Made by a program: the position numbers and the translations under genes. The notes beneath the pieces are model-generated. The model saw only the letters and a list, made by a program, of their open reading frames with translations. It was not told the origin of the DNA and did not search any database. A stretch of 64,000 nt of DNA from the NCBI GenBank assembly GCA_036785705.1, contig JAWUZG010000032.1, positions 13,286,001-13,350,000 of the forward strand. The letters are read 5' to 3'. The DNA comes from Acanthornis magna (lineage: Eukaryota > Chordata > Aves > Passeriformes > Acanthizidae). This document shows positions 1 through 49,413 of the stretch, in pieces (positions within the stretch are counted from its first letter, which is position 1; each line of letters begins with the position of its first letter).

Positions 1-3000
1 CAATTTATGCTATTTCTAATAGATCGTGATATATTTTATTTAAATATGGAGGAAGATGAAGGTTAGGGATAAAAATGTGAATTACTATTACTGGCTTTCA
101 GTGAGATCCAGGCTGCCTAAATTAGTCTAAATCCTGTGTGTTAGTGAAGCTGTACTTTCACATTAAATGCCTGTGTTGCCTATGAGTGCCACGGAAAAGC
201 TATTTAAAGATATTCTGTTCATCAAATTAAACTTAGAAGCTTGTCATATACATATTTGAAACAATCTTTTATATAAAAATTAGAAAGTTTTAACATAAAA
301 CATTGCTACAACCTGGTTGTCTTTTTCGAATGGGGCCTAGAAACATTGAACTAATCTTAGATTTCCCAGAGCCATACAAATTGCATGAGTGTTAAGCATT
401 CCTTCTCTTAATGGTGACCAACAGAATTTTCAGGTACTCTGTGGTGATGAAAATCTTTGGTCAAAAAAGAATATAGAAAGATAAACTTTTTCTATATTAA
501 AATTAAAAGATTCACCTAGACATTTTTTGCTGAGATGAAGAAAATTGATGGGGTGAAGGAAAAGAGAAGTAATAATAAATACCACAACCAGCTACTTTAT
601 TTAAAGACAGCTGCAAGTGGGTGGGTGCCTTGGTGAAGACACCAGGGCTACACTGAAAGCAGCATTAGAATCGGAATGTGATCCAATACCTGAAACCTAG
701 TCTAGAAAAAGAATACTTAAAACATCCTATAACTGCACAGATGGTCAAACTAAAAAGAAGAGGTATGTAAAAGGAAAAAAACCCCTTGAAGTTAGGAATA
801 AATTTAGGCAAACTAACTTCTGTGTATGGGGTTTGGCTCTTATAAAATTAGTTACACAGGTATCCATAAAGTATGATCTATTTTTGGGTAGCTTTGATTA
901 TTCACACTCTGAATACAGTTCTCTTCAATCATCTCATGCTTGACAGCAACGAAACATGGGTCTGGATACTGCACTGACTTAGGCAATACTGCTTCTCTGG
1001 CTAGTGATACTAGTTCAACAAATGGCAGATGATGCACAGAAATTGACGTCTCCATACATAAAACTATGCCATGTTTTACAATTGTATGGCAGCAGTAGGA
1101 CTTTTACTTGTTCACCAGCTGGTAGAGTACAAATTCTGTACAATTAATTTACAGAAATTACTATTATGGGGTGAGATTTACTACTTTTGTAACTGATCAC
1201 AGCTCCCACTCTGATCAGCAGCTAAAGGCAGGTCTGTGGCAAGGTGAGCAGAATCTCAAACACTTATTTAAACCTGTTGAATGTGTTGCTTGGTGCATGG
1301 TTATCTCTAGAACAGCACCTGCCAGCAGCAGGCAGAACAGTGTGGAAACCTACTGGGAACTCATGGGATCCAAAGGTGATTTCTTTAAATCACATGCCCA
1401 TTACTTAAAGCCACCTCTGTGTATTTGTTTTTTGAACACTGCTTATGTCAGCTGTATGTATATATATACATACCTATACACACACAAATACATTTAATAT
1501 ATATGAAGAATCCATTACTCCACTTGCTTCTGAATCAGATAAAGATTTTTTGCATACTTTCCTGACCAGTCAAATAACAATTCTTGATTATTACTGAACA
1601 GCAACAAGTATTTTAGAACTTCAAGGTATTAATAAGATTATTTCAGTATGACTTCACCCAGTAGTTTTGCTATCAAGATCGTAACTTTGGTTTGAGCTAC
1701 AGTACTTCTTCCACAAAGAAATCTAGTTATGATTTGAAGAGTGGAAGTGATGAGAATCTAGCATGTTCTCATGCAAATTGTTCCTACATTTAACTATCCC
1801 CAGGATAAAAATGTGATCCTCTTTCCTTGTACAAATTGGATTTCATTATGACTTTCTTTGGCATTAGAATGATGAGCTGTCAACTATTAGAAATAATTTC
1901 CCTGTACAGGTATTTCTAGATTGAGTCACAGTAGAAAATAGAGTTAAATATGCTCTGTGGTTTCAAGGCAATTAAAACTGATTGAATTAAACAGAGGAGT
2001 GGGATTCTTATCCTGTAATTATGAAACACTAAAATATCTTATAAAAAAAGATGAATAACGTCTCTATGGATAGACATTGCAGTTTCTAGCCTTGATTCAC
2101 TTAATATTGTGAATTACTCATGTAATTTTAAAATAGAACTGTCTTCAACTTAAGAATGCAGTGTTTAAAAATCTAAACAGCAACTGGAGAAGAAACCCCC
2201 CGTTACTATTCTAGGTTGAGTGGGAAGCTCTGTCTTACCACAGAGGTGGGTCATATGGCAGAAGTAACTGGATGATTTCTGACCTTACATGCAAATAGGT
2301 ACAAAATTACTTAATTAAAGCTGCTTTTCCTTTTTTTTTTCTGCTCTCTGCCAGACTACAACTTGGCTGGTTCCAGATGTGAGTGCCCCTGACCTGCTTT
2401 TTATCAAAATGTAAAATAATAATTTCTCTGCTAAACTGCAAAAGGGTCCCTGGCATTTATGCTACCTAAGATGAAACCATTTACTTCTAAGTCCTGCTGA
2501 TCAAAACCATTGCTGCTCTGGTCTTGTTCAGTTTGTCTTACTCATTCTTAGGGGCAAGACAACCTTTTCTGTTCCCATGTTTAATCTGTACAGGACTGAT
2601 AATAAAACCAGACAGGCCAAATGCTACAACTTCTCCTTTTCATGCATCCAAGAGAGAGATGACTGTCCCTAACCAGCAAAACAACCCATTTGTCTGAGGG
2701 AGGACTGATGGAAGAAAACAGCTCCAAAATGCCAGTACAGAAAAAGAAGGACAAAGCAGATAATAATTACGGCAGAAGGAAGACAGAAGAGAGCAAACAA
2801 AGCACGAAAACAGCTGTAGTGCCAAGACCTAGGATTAGCGTGACAAGAGTGCTCACTAGAAATTCCTAGAAGAGGGAGTGAATCAGCTAATTGACTGTTG
2901 GGGTGGAAACATGCAACAAAATTCCTTCCATGAACCACAGAACATGGAAGAAAACTTACAGCAACCCCATAGCATGCCAGACAGAAGTGACAAGAAAACA

Positions 3001-5640
3001 ACTATGCTCAAAGAAATACAACAGAAATCACCTGGATGCTTCATCATCTACAGAAATGTAATTTAAATAAAGTAACACCTGCTGGGAAATGTGACAAGTT
3101 TAAGGTTCAGCTGCAAGCTATGTAAAAATATTCAGAGATTTTGGAGTAGAATAGTAGACTTGGAGCCACATGTTTATGTCCAACTACAATATTGCAGTTT
3201 GCTCACAATTAGATCCATGTCAATCAGAGGCAACAACATGGACTTCAAAGGAGTTACATCTGATTGATGCTGGCATAAACATGGGCATAATCTGGTCTGT
3301 GTCAGTAGGGTCTGCAACCATCATCAGATCCTCATTAATTGTTCTGCATGATTATTCACAAATAATAGTAATCCCTGCCAGAGTTTTTTGATGGTTGTCA
3401 ACAATATTCAGGATGTGCAAAATGACTAATACACACAGATGGGGAATGCAGCTGATTTCAGCTCTTAATGTCTGCTGTACAGATTTAACAGAAGTGGCCC
3501 TAAGTGACTGAACAATTTCCAAAAGAGAAAAATGTCTTCAAAATCTAATTGAAGTTGCTGGAATATCATAACATGTAACAGCAACAACATGGATATAGTT
3601 ATTACCCCAACAGAGCTGGAAAGACATGAATGCTGGGGCCCAACTCCACTAAAATATTGATCAGCCAAAGTACATTTGGATAAACCTCTTTGATTGCCCA
3701 TTTTTCTTTTTAGTACCAGTGCAAATATCCAAGGCCATGTGGACAAACCATTGTTTGTACTCAAAAGGTAGTAATAATTTAGGTCTTAGTATATATCCAG
3801 ATACTTTTTCCCCTTTCACCTAGGTCATAGTAGCAGGTGAACACATCTTACTGAAGATATTTCTCCTTACCACCTTTCCATCATAAATGCTATAACTTCC
3901 TCTGTAAGATACTTGGCGACATAACCATTCTTTTCCTTCTTAAGTTCCATGTATCACCAGGTGTAGGAGACAAGAGTCACTAAGGAAGGAGTATCCTTTA
4001 GCTGCATACGTTGAGAATTGAAGTGTCTCCTACAAGGTCATCACCACATTTTACAAATAACACAGCATGGCACATACTAACTGAACACAAACAGAATATA
4101 ACTTACAGTTTATAGTATGAGTTAGCAATTCACAGATCCAACAACTGACATTAGTAATAGATGAGACTCACACGTAAAGTAATTCCTTTCTATACCATGG
4201 CTTTCCATTTTTAAGTTTTGTAGATCTTGACATGATGTAAATACAGCTAAATTCCTCCAACTCAGATACATTGCTTTCTGAAAGAAACACAATTATTTGA
4301 ACAGTAGACTTGGATATTTGTAGTATCTTCCACTATCAGTAATACATACAAATGATTATATATCACTTGATTGTTATGGTGTTTTCCAGGTACTAAACAT
4401 TTTCAAACACCTATGTGTTGCCTTCAAGTGAAGTTGGAAGCAACCTCAACTTTTGACCTTTATACTCCTCTTTCATTACAAAGATGGATTTTCTATTGCT
4501 TATTAAAATTCTCACCCCTTTTAGAAACTTAAACAGTGCTTTGCTTCCATGGGATGTACCAGGATATGTTAAAACTTGTTTGATCCCATGGTCAGTCACT
4601 CAAAATCTTAGTGCTTTGTCAGCCATCTCTAAGGATAAAGGGCATGTTAATGAGCAAGTGAATGGTCTCCTCAGCAGCAGGATTAAGTCTTTTATTTTGC
4701 ACAAATCTTAATGATTAAAATTTCTAAATCAACATGAAAAAATATTTTTTCACAAACTACACAATGAAACAATAGTCTTCACTGAAATGGAACTGTGGTC
4801 ATTACAGGAATATTCAGTAGTGGTTTGGAACTCAGATTAAAAAGAGTATCTAATCATAACAGTTATACATATTTTATGTTATACATGAAATCTCATATTC
4901 CAGTATTTAAACTATGCCCTGTTCATACAGGGTTACATCTGAGCCCTCTCATTTGAAAGAGGTGATGCCATATATACATAATCCTAACTTCTAGCCCTTT
5001 TCTTTGAGGAACAGTTTTGAGTTAAGAGTTCTTGGAACAAAGTAAAAATGCTAACCCATGTGGCTGGTCTTACAGATAATATCCAAACAGACATGGAATA
5101 ACAACTCTAAGCTTTTCATCTGTGTTGGAGGCTGCATGGAAGGGGTTGATGAACAGGCACGCACACAGACAAGATGTGAAGCATTGACAAAAGGGAAAGG
5201 ATTGATGTGGAGACAACTAAAAGGCAGCAGTGATGGGCATACAGAGGAAGAAATGGAGGCTGCAGAAGTAGACCAAGAAGACTCACCAGGATGATGGAAG
5301 GAATGTGAGGTGGTCACTTTGGTAAGGAGAACATTAGAAAGTATGGTTTTATAAAACCTGACAAAGAAAACATGCACATATGAAAGACCGTAATTTCAAT
5401 ACAAAAATGTAATCAAGGTATGAGAAAGAGTGTTTGGCAGAAAAGAAGTTGGACAAAATTTATTAAAAATAAGACAAGACTGAGAGCCAGGTTGGATGGG
5501 CAGTTGACAGGGGTTTTGAGAGAGTGGAATGGGTAATATCTGCAGGTCTATGCATTCTTTTTATCCTTCTGGGGCACATGCTAGGGTAGAATTTGAGGAT
5601 TTCAGACATTTGTGAAGGGAGCCTAGAAGAAAGATGGAAA
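1..5640. other. Intergenic DNA upstream of BCKDHB, no supported gene
   Basis: AT-rich unique-looking sequence. Open frames on both strands reach only about 60-110 codons, with no recognisable domains and no paired splice sites I could defend. In mammals TTK lies upstream of BCKDHB, but I saw no TTK coding sequence here. A small TA/TACA-rich microsatellite sits at about 1456-1500. Nothing else stands out. Confidence 0.6.
1456..1500. repeat. TA/CATA-rich microsatellite
   Basis: Alternating TATATA, CATAC and CACACAA units form an imperfect low-complexity tract. It contains the 20-base palindrome GTATGTATATATATACATAC. No function is inferred. Confidence 0.7.
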
Positions 5641-5925
5641 GATTTACAAGGGCATGAAGTGACAGGACAAGAGGGTACGGATTCAAACTGGAAGAGAGTA
5701 GGTTTAGATCAGTTATTAGGAGAAAGGTCTTCAGTGAAAGAATGACAAGACACTGGAGCAGGTTGCCCAGAGAAGCTGCGGATGTCCCAGCCCTGGAAGT
5801 GTTCAAGGCCAGGCTGGATGGGCCTCTGAGCAACCTGGTCTAGTGGGAGGTGTCGCTGCCCATGGCAGGTTGGCTGGAACTAGATGATCTTTTAAGGTCC
5901 CTTCCAACCCAAACCATTCTACACA
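5640..5925 (+). mobile_element. CR1 LINE 3' fragment, sense orientation, beside the promoter
   Basis: Matches the bird CR1 3' consensus as I know it, including GGTTGCCCAGAGAAGCTG, GTTCAAGGCCAGGCTGG and CTAGATGATCTTTTAAGGTC. It then reads CCTTCCAACCCAAACCATTC. The terminal 8-base repeats are lost and the element merges into the CpG island. No reverse transcriptase frame remains. The 5' edge is approximate. Confidence 0.92.
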
Positions 5926-6053
5926 CTGTCGACTCTGAGACGGCCACACAACAACCCCTGCAGTGGAATAAAGAGTTTAAGGAGGGAGGTGAAGCCTTTG
6001 GTTTCAGCTGCGACTGTGACAACACCGAGGGAGCGGAGAGGCCCCCTGCGGCC

Positions 6054-6172
6054 GTGCCTATGTCTGCTGCCACGGCTATGGCTGTGCCTATGGCTCGTTT
6101 CCGTGACTACACCTGCGACTGTCCCAGTCCCTATGACTGCACCTGTGGCTGCCCCTGTCCCTCTGGCTGTGA
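6054..6172 (+). repeat. Degenerate short tandem repeats in the distal promoter
   Basis: Imperfect, interleaved units built on GGCTATGGCTGTGCC, CCTATGACTGCACC and TGTGGCTGCCCCTGTCC recur for about 120 bases. The region looks like a decayed minisatellite inside the CpG island. It is open in several frames on both strands as a consequence. Unit boundaries were judged by eye. Confidence 0.5.
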
Positions 6173-6277
6173 GCGTGAGGGCGCACCCACCCCAGCCGCC
6201 CTCAGGGCGCGCACCCGCTCGCGGCCGCCGCGCGCTACGCGCACAGGAACGCCCACACCCGCACCGAACTCGCCTCT

Positions 6278-6289
6278 CGCGCATGCGCA
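6278..6289. promoter_or_regulatory. NRF1 binding site
   Basis: CGCGCATGCGCA matches the NRF1 consensus YGCGCAYGCGCR at every position and is nearly self-complementary. It lies 154 bases upstream of the start codon. NRF1 (nuclear respiratory factor 1) activates many nuclear genes for mitochondrial proteins, so the site suits a matrix enzyme subunit. Function is inferred from sequence only. Confidence 0.75.
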
Positions 6290-6344
6290 GCAGAACTCTC
6301 GTCTCTCCCCTCACCGCTCTCCACCCACCGCGGAGCCGCCTCTG

Positions 6345-6349
6345 ATTGG
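6345..6349 (-). promoter_or_regulatory. Inverted CCAAT box (NF-Y)
   Basis: CTGATTGGC carries the reverse-strand CCAAT core with the typical NF-Y flank, 94 bases before the start codon. It is directly followed by GCGCATGCC, a partial NRF1-like half site. It pairs with the forward CCAAT box 26 bases downstream. Confidence 0.65.
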
Positions 6350-6370
6350 CGCATGCCCCGCCGGCGCTGG

Positions 6371-6375
6371 CCAAT
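6371..6375 (+). promoter_or_regulatory. Forward CCAAT box (NF-Y)
   Basis: GGCCAATCGGAG contains a forward CCAAT core with the preferred CGG flank, 68 bases before the start codon. A GC-box type sequence, CCCCGCCTC, follows at 6393-6401, and another CCCCGCC lies at 6356-6362. Together they form a compact core promoter ending near 6400. Confidence 0.65.
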
Positions 6376-6442
6376 CGGAGGCCGGCCCGCGACCCCGCCT
6401 CTTTAGAACCTGGCGGCGGCGGCGCGGCCCGGGATAGCGGCG

Positions 6443-44001
<37,559 letters not shown>

Positions 44002-46469
44002 GTAAGGAAATGATGCATGTTAATTTAAAAACAACTTAATATTTTTAAAGACCTACATTTTTTTGCTTTGTTTTGTATATGTTGTTTTGTATTTTTTGTT
44101 TTGTATCATAAACATGCACATTACAAGTACCAAATATTTGCTTTAGCATTGAAAGAGAATTATGTTTTAGAGTTCAAAATAATGTCAGAAATGCCTGAAA
44201 AATTACTTTTCCATTATTTCTGACTCTGTCTTTCTGACATTTGTGCCATCTTTAGGTCTGAAAAGATCAGGTGAAATACTTATCTTTTTTTCTTTCTGTT
44301 TTACATTAAGATCTTTATCTAGTTTTAGGTCTGCAGTAATGTGCCTTAGTGTTGTTCTTCTGTATTTCTAGAAATAAATGTTTTTATTTAAGGTATATGA
44401 ATTCTTGGGTTGCGGAGAAAAGGCAGCATTTACTCTTCTCAGACTACCTAGTTTGAAATTCATGGGTACTGGAAAGTCCTTTTCTTCTTTGTGGAAATCT
44501 TGGATGTTACATTTATTTCAAAACACTGGGCAGCTGAAATTGGAATTTGAATTCCCATCTACTGAAAAATCATTTACTAACATGTACCCTGGTCTGCTTA
44601 TCTCTTCCCTTGCCTGCTCCCTGTTCCTCCTCCGTGCTGCTTTCTCTTCAGCAGCTAGGAGCTTTTGGGAGGAAAGACCTTAAAGGAAATGGAAGGGAGA
44701 GTATTCTCCAAAAGTCTTTGTTAACATAGGTAAAAATCCAAAGGCATGCTTTTAAAAGTGTCATTTGGGAAAATTAAAAAAAGAACAAAACCAACCAAAA
44801 AAACCCCACATCAAAATCCACAGAAAAAAATGGAGACCATTAAAGCAAAATTTTATATCTAGAAAACTTTGTTTACCCTATCCCAATTATTACCTTTTTT
44901 CCCTTTGTCCTACTGTAGCAGTTTTTTGCATTATTTTAAGTGCTTGTACTATTTTTTCCTTCATTTTTCATGTACGTGTTCAATGAGGTACTTTTAACAT
45001 TATAATACATGAATAAACTTAGATTCTGCAAACTAAATATTATTATTGTTAGCCATGCAAATTAGTCATATATCTCTTCCATGAAACCATTTTTTGTCAA
45101 GCTACCTGAGAACTGAGAGAAGAGCTGCCTCCTGACTGCCATCCAGCAGTACAAATGCTGATGAATGTGCTTTTGGACTGTAATGCTCTGAAAGGTTCTG
45201 CAGGTGTTTTTGTTTCTGCATTATTTACAGCATTAACAATTAAATATAGCCAAAGATATACCCCTCAGTTTACAGTAATGGCTCCCTTGATGCAAACTTG
45301 GACAAGGTGTGTAGTTAGCAGAACACTTAGTGCTTCTGCTAAAGCTGAGAGTTTCCTTAAGCTGGCAAATCCACAGTCCTGCAGGGCCATGGCTGACAAC
45401 TCCTTGGGTCCTAATTCAGGCTGGGTACACTCACTCATTTTATGCTGCTGAGCAAATCACTCAGAAGACTGAGATATGTAACTGTAGTGTACTGAGTTAA
45501 CCACGGGGATGAGAACAGCCAAAGGCTTCGAGAAAGGTGTGTGATTCCATCAAATACTTTCTCTACCTGCAGTTTCTTATTCAAGGCACTAGAGTGTCGT
45601 GTCTGCAGCTAACTCAGATTGTACAGATGTTTAAAATAGGGCAGATCAGGTGCACCTCCTTATCTGACTCTCTACTACTCTATCTACTTGGAACATCTTA
45701 ATGGTGTAGACAAGTGTTTTGTCATTCTGTGTTTGCTCAGTAAGGGCCTTGCTTCTGTTCAGGTAACATATAAAGACATTAAGTGTGATAAAGGCAAAGA
45801 TGAGCCATTGGTCTGGTACGCTGGGAAAGCTTGTATTTCTCCTCAGTTTTATTTGTCTGAGGGACTGCCAGTGGGAATGGATGGAATAGATTATGGGAAG
45901 AAAGATCCATGTTGTGCATCTGCTGTTGGCAGTGTCCTGCTGTCTGGTTGTGGATGTGTTACAAATTGTATACTTGTATGTGTAGCTGTGAGTTGCCTCA
46001 TATAAATTTGCTCTTCTTGGTTGAAGTGCTTTCATTTTTTGTTTGAAGTGTATTTGTTGTTACTTGGATGTACTTTCTAGCCATCAAAAATGAAATGTGT
46101 TGAGTTACTGTCATCAATATGAAGTGAAACTTTGACCATAATAAATTCTTTACAATCTCTTCTGGACAAGTAAAATGATTCCTTTTTTTTTAGCTATTTT
46201 TTTTCTTTGAAGATTTGAGCTGTCATCCTTTGAAAACAAAGTATCTCTTTGAAAGAGCAGTTAAGTCTGTTTTGTTGGGTTGGGTTGGACCTGCACTGAA
46301 ACGCCATCAGGAAAGAATGTAGTTGTGCATAGGAAGTGCAGAGCTTTAGTTGTACAATATTTTGCAAATATGTTCTTTAAATTTGGATAATTCATGAAGA
46401 TTACAGCTCATGTTCTGCCCCGAACACCTTTTAAAATAACTTTGGCATAAATAAAAATATCATCATGTG

Positions 46470-46862
46470 GGTCCAAAAGGACTTTAAAGATCATGTAGTT
46501 TCAACTCCCCTGCCATAGAAGGGCCATCTTCCATTAGATCAGGTTACTCAGAGTCCCATCCAAGCTGGCCTTGAACTCCTCCGGGGGTGGGGCATCCACA
46601 ACTTCTCTGGGCAATGCCTCACCACCCTTACAGTGGAGGTTTTTTTTCCCTAAATATCTAATCTAAACCTACTCTCAGTTTGAAGCTGTTCCCCCTTGTC
46701 CTGTCTTGGTGTTATAAAAAGTCTCTCTCCATCTTTATTGTAGGCTCCTGTCAGGTACAGGAAGGCTGCAATTAGGTCACCCTGAAATCTTCTCTTTTCC
46801 AGGATGAACAATCCCAGTTCTTAGTGTTTCCTTTTAGGAGAGGCTCTCCATCTCTCTAAAAG
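46470..46862 (-). mobile_element. CR1 LINE 3' fragment, antisense, about 390 bases
   Basis: Antisense CR1 landmarks: AAGGACTTTAAAGATCATGT, GGGTGGGGCATCCACAACTT, CTCTGGGCAATGCCTCACCA, AATATCTAATCTAAACCTAC, CCCCCTTGTCCTGTCTTGGT and AGGAGAGGCTCTCCATC. No coding capacity remains. Confidence 0.95.
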
Positions 46863-49290
46863 ATGGAACAGATGGACCTGTTGCTTTAAATTTGTTAATA
46901 AGTTTACTGTTAAGAATTAAAAGAGTAATTAAAAAAAAAGTATAGTGCCTGTTGGCTAGGCAGTTCAGCTGTTTATTATAATAAATACCAAATAGTAAAT
47001 GTTTTTCATTAGCATTGCTGTTATGTTAGTTTGGCTTCATGCTGGCCCGGCTGATGGGAGAAATGTTAAATTCTCTTCTGTAGATCTTGTCTGTTTTGCT
47101 CAGCTGAAAATAATTAGTGGTTTGCATTTGTGCATTTGTTGGTTGCATTATGTAACTTTTTAAATTTAATTTGCATCCTGGACAGCTTGTAAGGTAATTG
47201 CCAGTGTAAAGAGAAAGATGGAATCTACAGTTCTAGCTGCTTGCTGTAGCCTCATCCCAAGAGGACCTGCTTGTGGCAGCTGTTGCAGTTGACAGTGGCT
47301 TACAGCATCAGTTTGGATGATGGGACTTGTTGTTCCCTTCCTGAGATGGCAGTGTCAAGGTCCAAAAGAGCAGTAGAAAAGCTGGCCATTCCAGAGAAGG
47401 TTCTCAGCTGTCCATTGGTCTGCTTATGTTCTCTCTGTGGGCTCTTAAATGATAATGGAATTGCTTTTACTCCGGTCCAACCAATAAGCAAATGATCAGC
47501 TGTTACAGGCCGCCCTTTGCCTCAGACTATTGTGTCAGCACTCACAAACATCAGGCCAAATAATTGTTTTCCCTTGTCTCACATGTGTGTTTGAAATACA
47601 TCCATTGTTTCTTTGTCCTGTTACAGGCAGGTGATGGTGCATGTCACTGCAACCTTATTGCTCTTCTGCCAGTGCTGGGATGCATGGTCCTTGGCTGATG
47701 GGAGTCTCCGTGGTGTTGGAGGCCAGGACTTTGGGTTTTGCTGTAAAAACACATCCCTCAGTTTTACTGCTGGGAGTGGTGTCCTTTGTGATCAGTAAAG
47801 GCTGCCATTTTAGTCTTTAGCTGGAGATAATGACAGCTGGAAATATATGCAACTTTAGTTTGACAGCTGTGGTGTAGGCACGAAGAGGGACGAGCCAAAA
47901 TCGTTAGTGCTTTGGAGATGAGCAATAATATGTCAAAATTTTCACTGCGAATCTAACTGCTTAGTCTGCTTTCTGTAGCTTTTCTATACAAAAAAATTAT
48001 GTCATCAAAATGTATATTTCCTAGAACTATGAGAAGTTGTACTTCACAACTGCCAGCAGAGGCCTCTTCTAGTCAAGTTTTCATTGCTCCTATGAGTGTG
48101 TTTATGAATATATAGCTCTGAGGGAAACATAAATAAGCATGAAGAATAAATATAGTGGACATAAATAAAAATTGCTGCCTAATTTTGCTGATACTTTCTT
48201 TGCATTGAGGTTATGTTCAGTTTTGAAATAGGTTAGCATTTGTCATCTACATGAGGAGATGAAGTTGTACCTGCCTGGAGCAGATTGCCATGGACTTCAA
48301 ATGGATCACAGCAGTAATTGAAACTTTTTTTGGTACAATTCCTGGAATGGGAGAACATGCAAACAGGGGCTAGATTTTTCTTTTGTTAGCTTCAAATGTC
48401 TAAGGAGGAGAAATGAAGTTTGACCTAGTTATAGGAGCTCATAGAGCTATTTTAGAGAAAGGATATTTCCTGAGGGTCATTCTTCACAACTGCTTCAGCA
48501 GTCTGGTTTTCTTCATGAGATGAATTGACCTCTGGAAATGTCATGGTTAACAATTTGGTCTTTAAAAAAAAAACAACGAAAGTCAGGGAAACCCTAGTTT
48601 TCCTACAGTAAAGTTAGGTGAGGCAAACTGAACTCTGATTTTGTAGCGGAGAGATTATACCTACTCCTGACATAAAGGACATAAGTAGTTGGCCTGTTTA
48701 AAAAACATATCTGATGTATCTTTACTAGGATAAAAGCAAAGAATCTGTGTGTGTGTGTTTTATATACATTTCTGTACATTAAAATACATACTGATCTGTA
48801 GTCTTTCTAAGGTGTTTCACAAGAAAAATGGAGCAGATTGTACAGACTGTACATGAACAGAGCTCCACTGTATTGCTTCTGAATGAGACATGATGCAAAA
48901 GCAAACATGTGCTTTTTCCCTAGAGAATTGAAAGTAAACTCAACATCAATTCCCAGTATGTAGCTGTATAAATCAACTTAAAAAGTTTTGTTATGTGTCA
49001 GAAAAGTGACACAAGCTTGTTTAAAGAGTGTGTGCTGCATTTGCTGCTTCCTTAGGAAGCATAACAGCAAAGGCTGCCCTTTGACAGAGACTTTGACAAG
49101 ACTGAGTGTCGTGTCTATGTATATATTTTCAAAGGACAGTGTCGTTGTGGTCAGTGAGAAATTTGTTAGGCCTCTTGTTTGACAATCTGCACTGATTTCT
49201 TACGAAAACTCTTGCTTTATTCACTAGGACTGGTGATGGTACAGCAGTTATAATTTAAAGAGAGATGAGCTAGCTCTCCATAGAGTTGTG

Positions 49291-49413
49291 GTTTTTTGTT
49301 TTGGTTTTTTGTTCTGGTTTTTTTTTTTTTTTTTTGTTTGTTTGTTTGGTTTTTTTTGGTTGGGTGTTTTTTTTGCTTTTGTTTGGTTTTTTTGTGGGTT
49401 TTTTTTTTTTTTG
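49291..49413 (+). repeat. T-rich / T-G low-complexity tract
   Basis: About 120 bases of long T runs broken by single or double G bases (TTTTGGTTTT, GTTTGTTTGTTTGG). It generates a spurious Phe-rich plus-strand open frame. No attached retroelement was recognised on either side. Confidence 0.93.

Noticed and set aside
1..5640. Possible 3' end of TTK, the upstream neighbour in mammals
   Set aside because: No segment resembled the kinase or its C-terminus, and no coherent exon chain was seen, so no gene is called.
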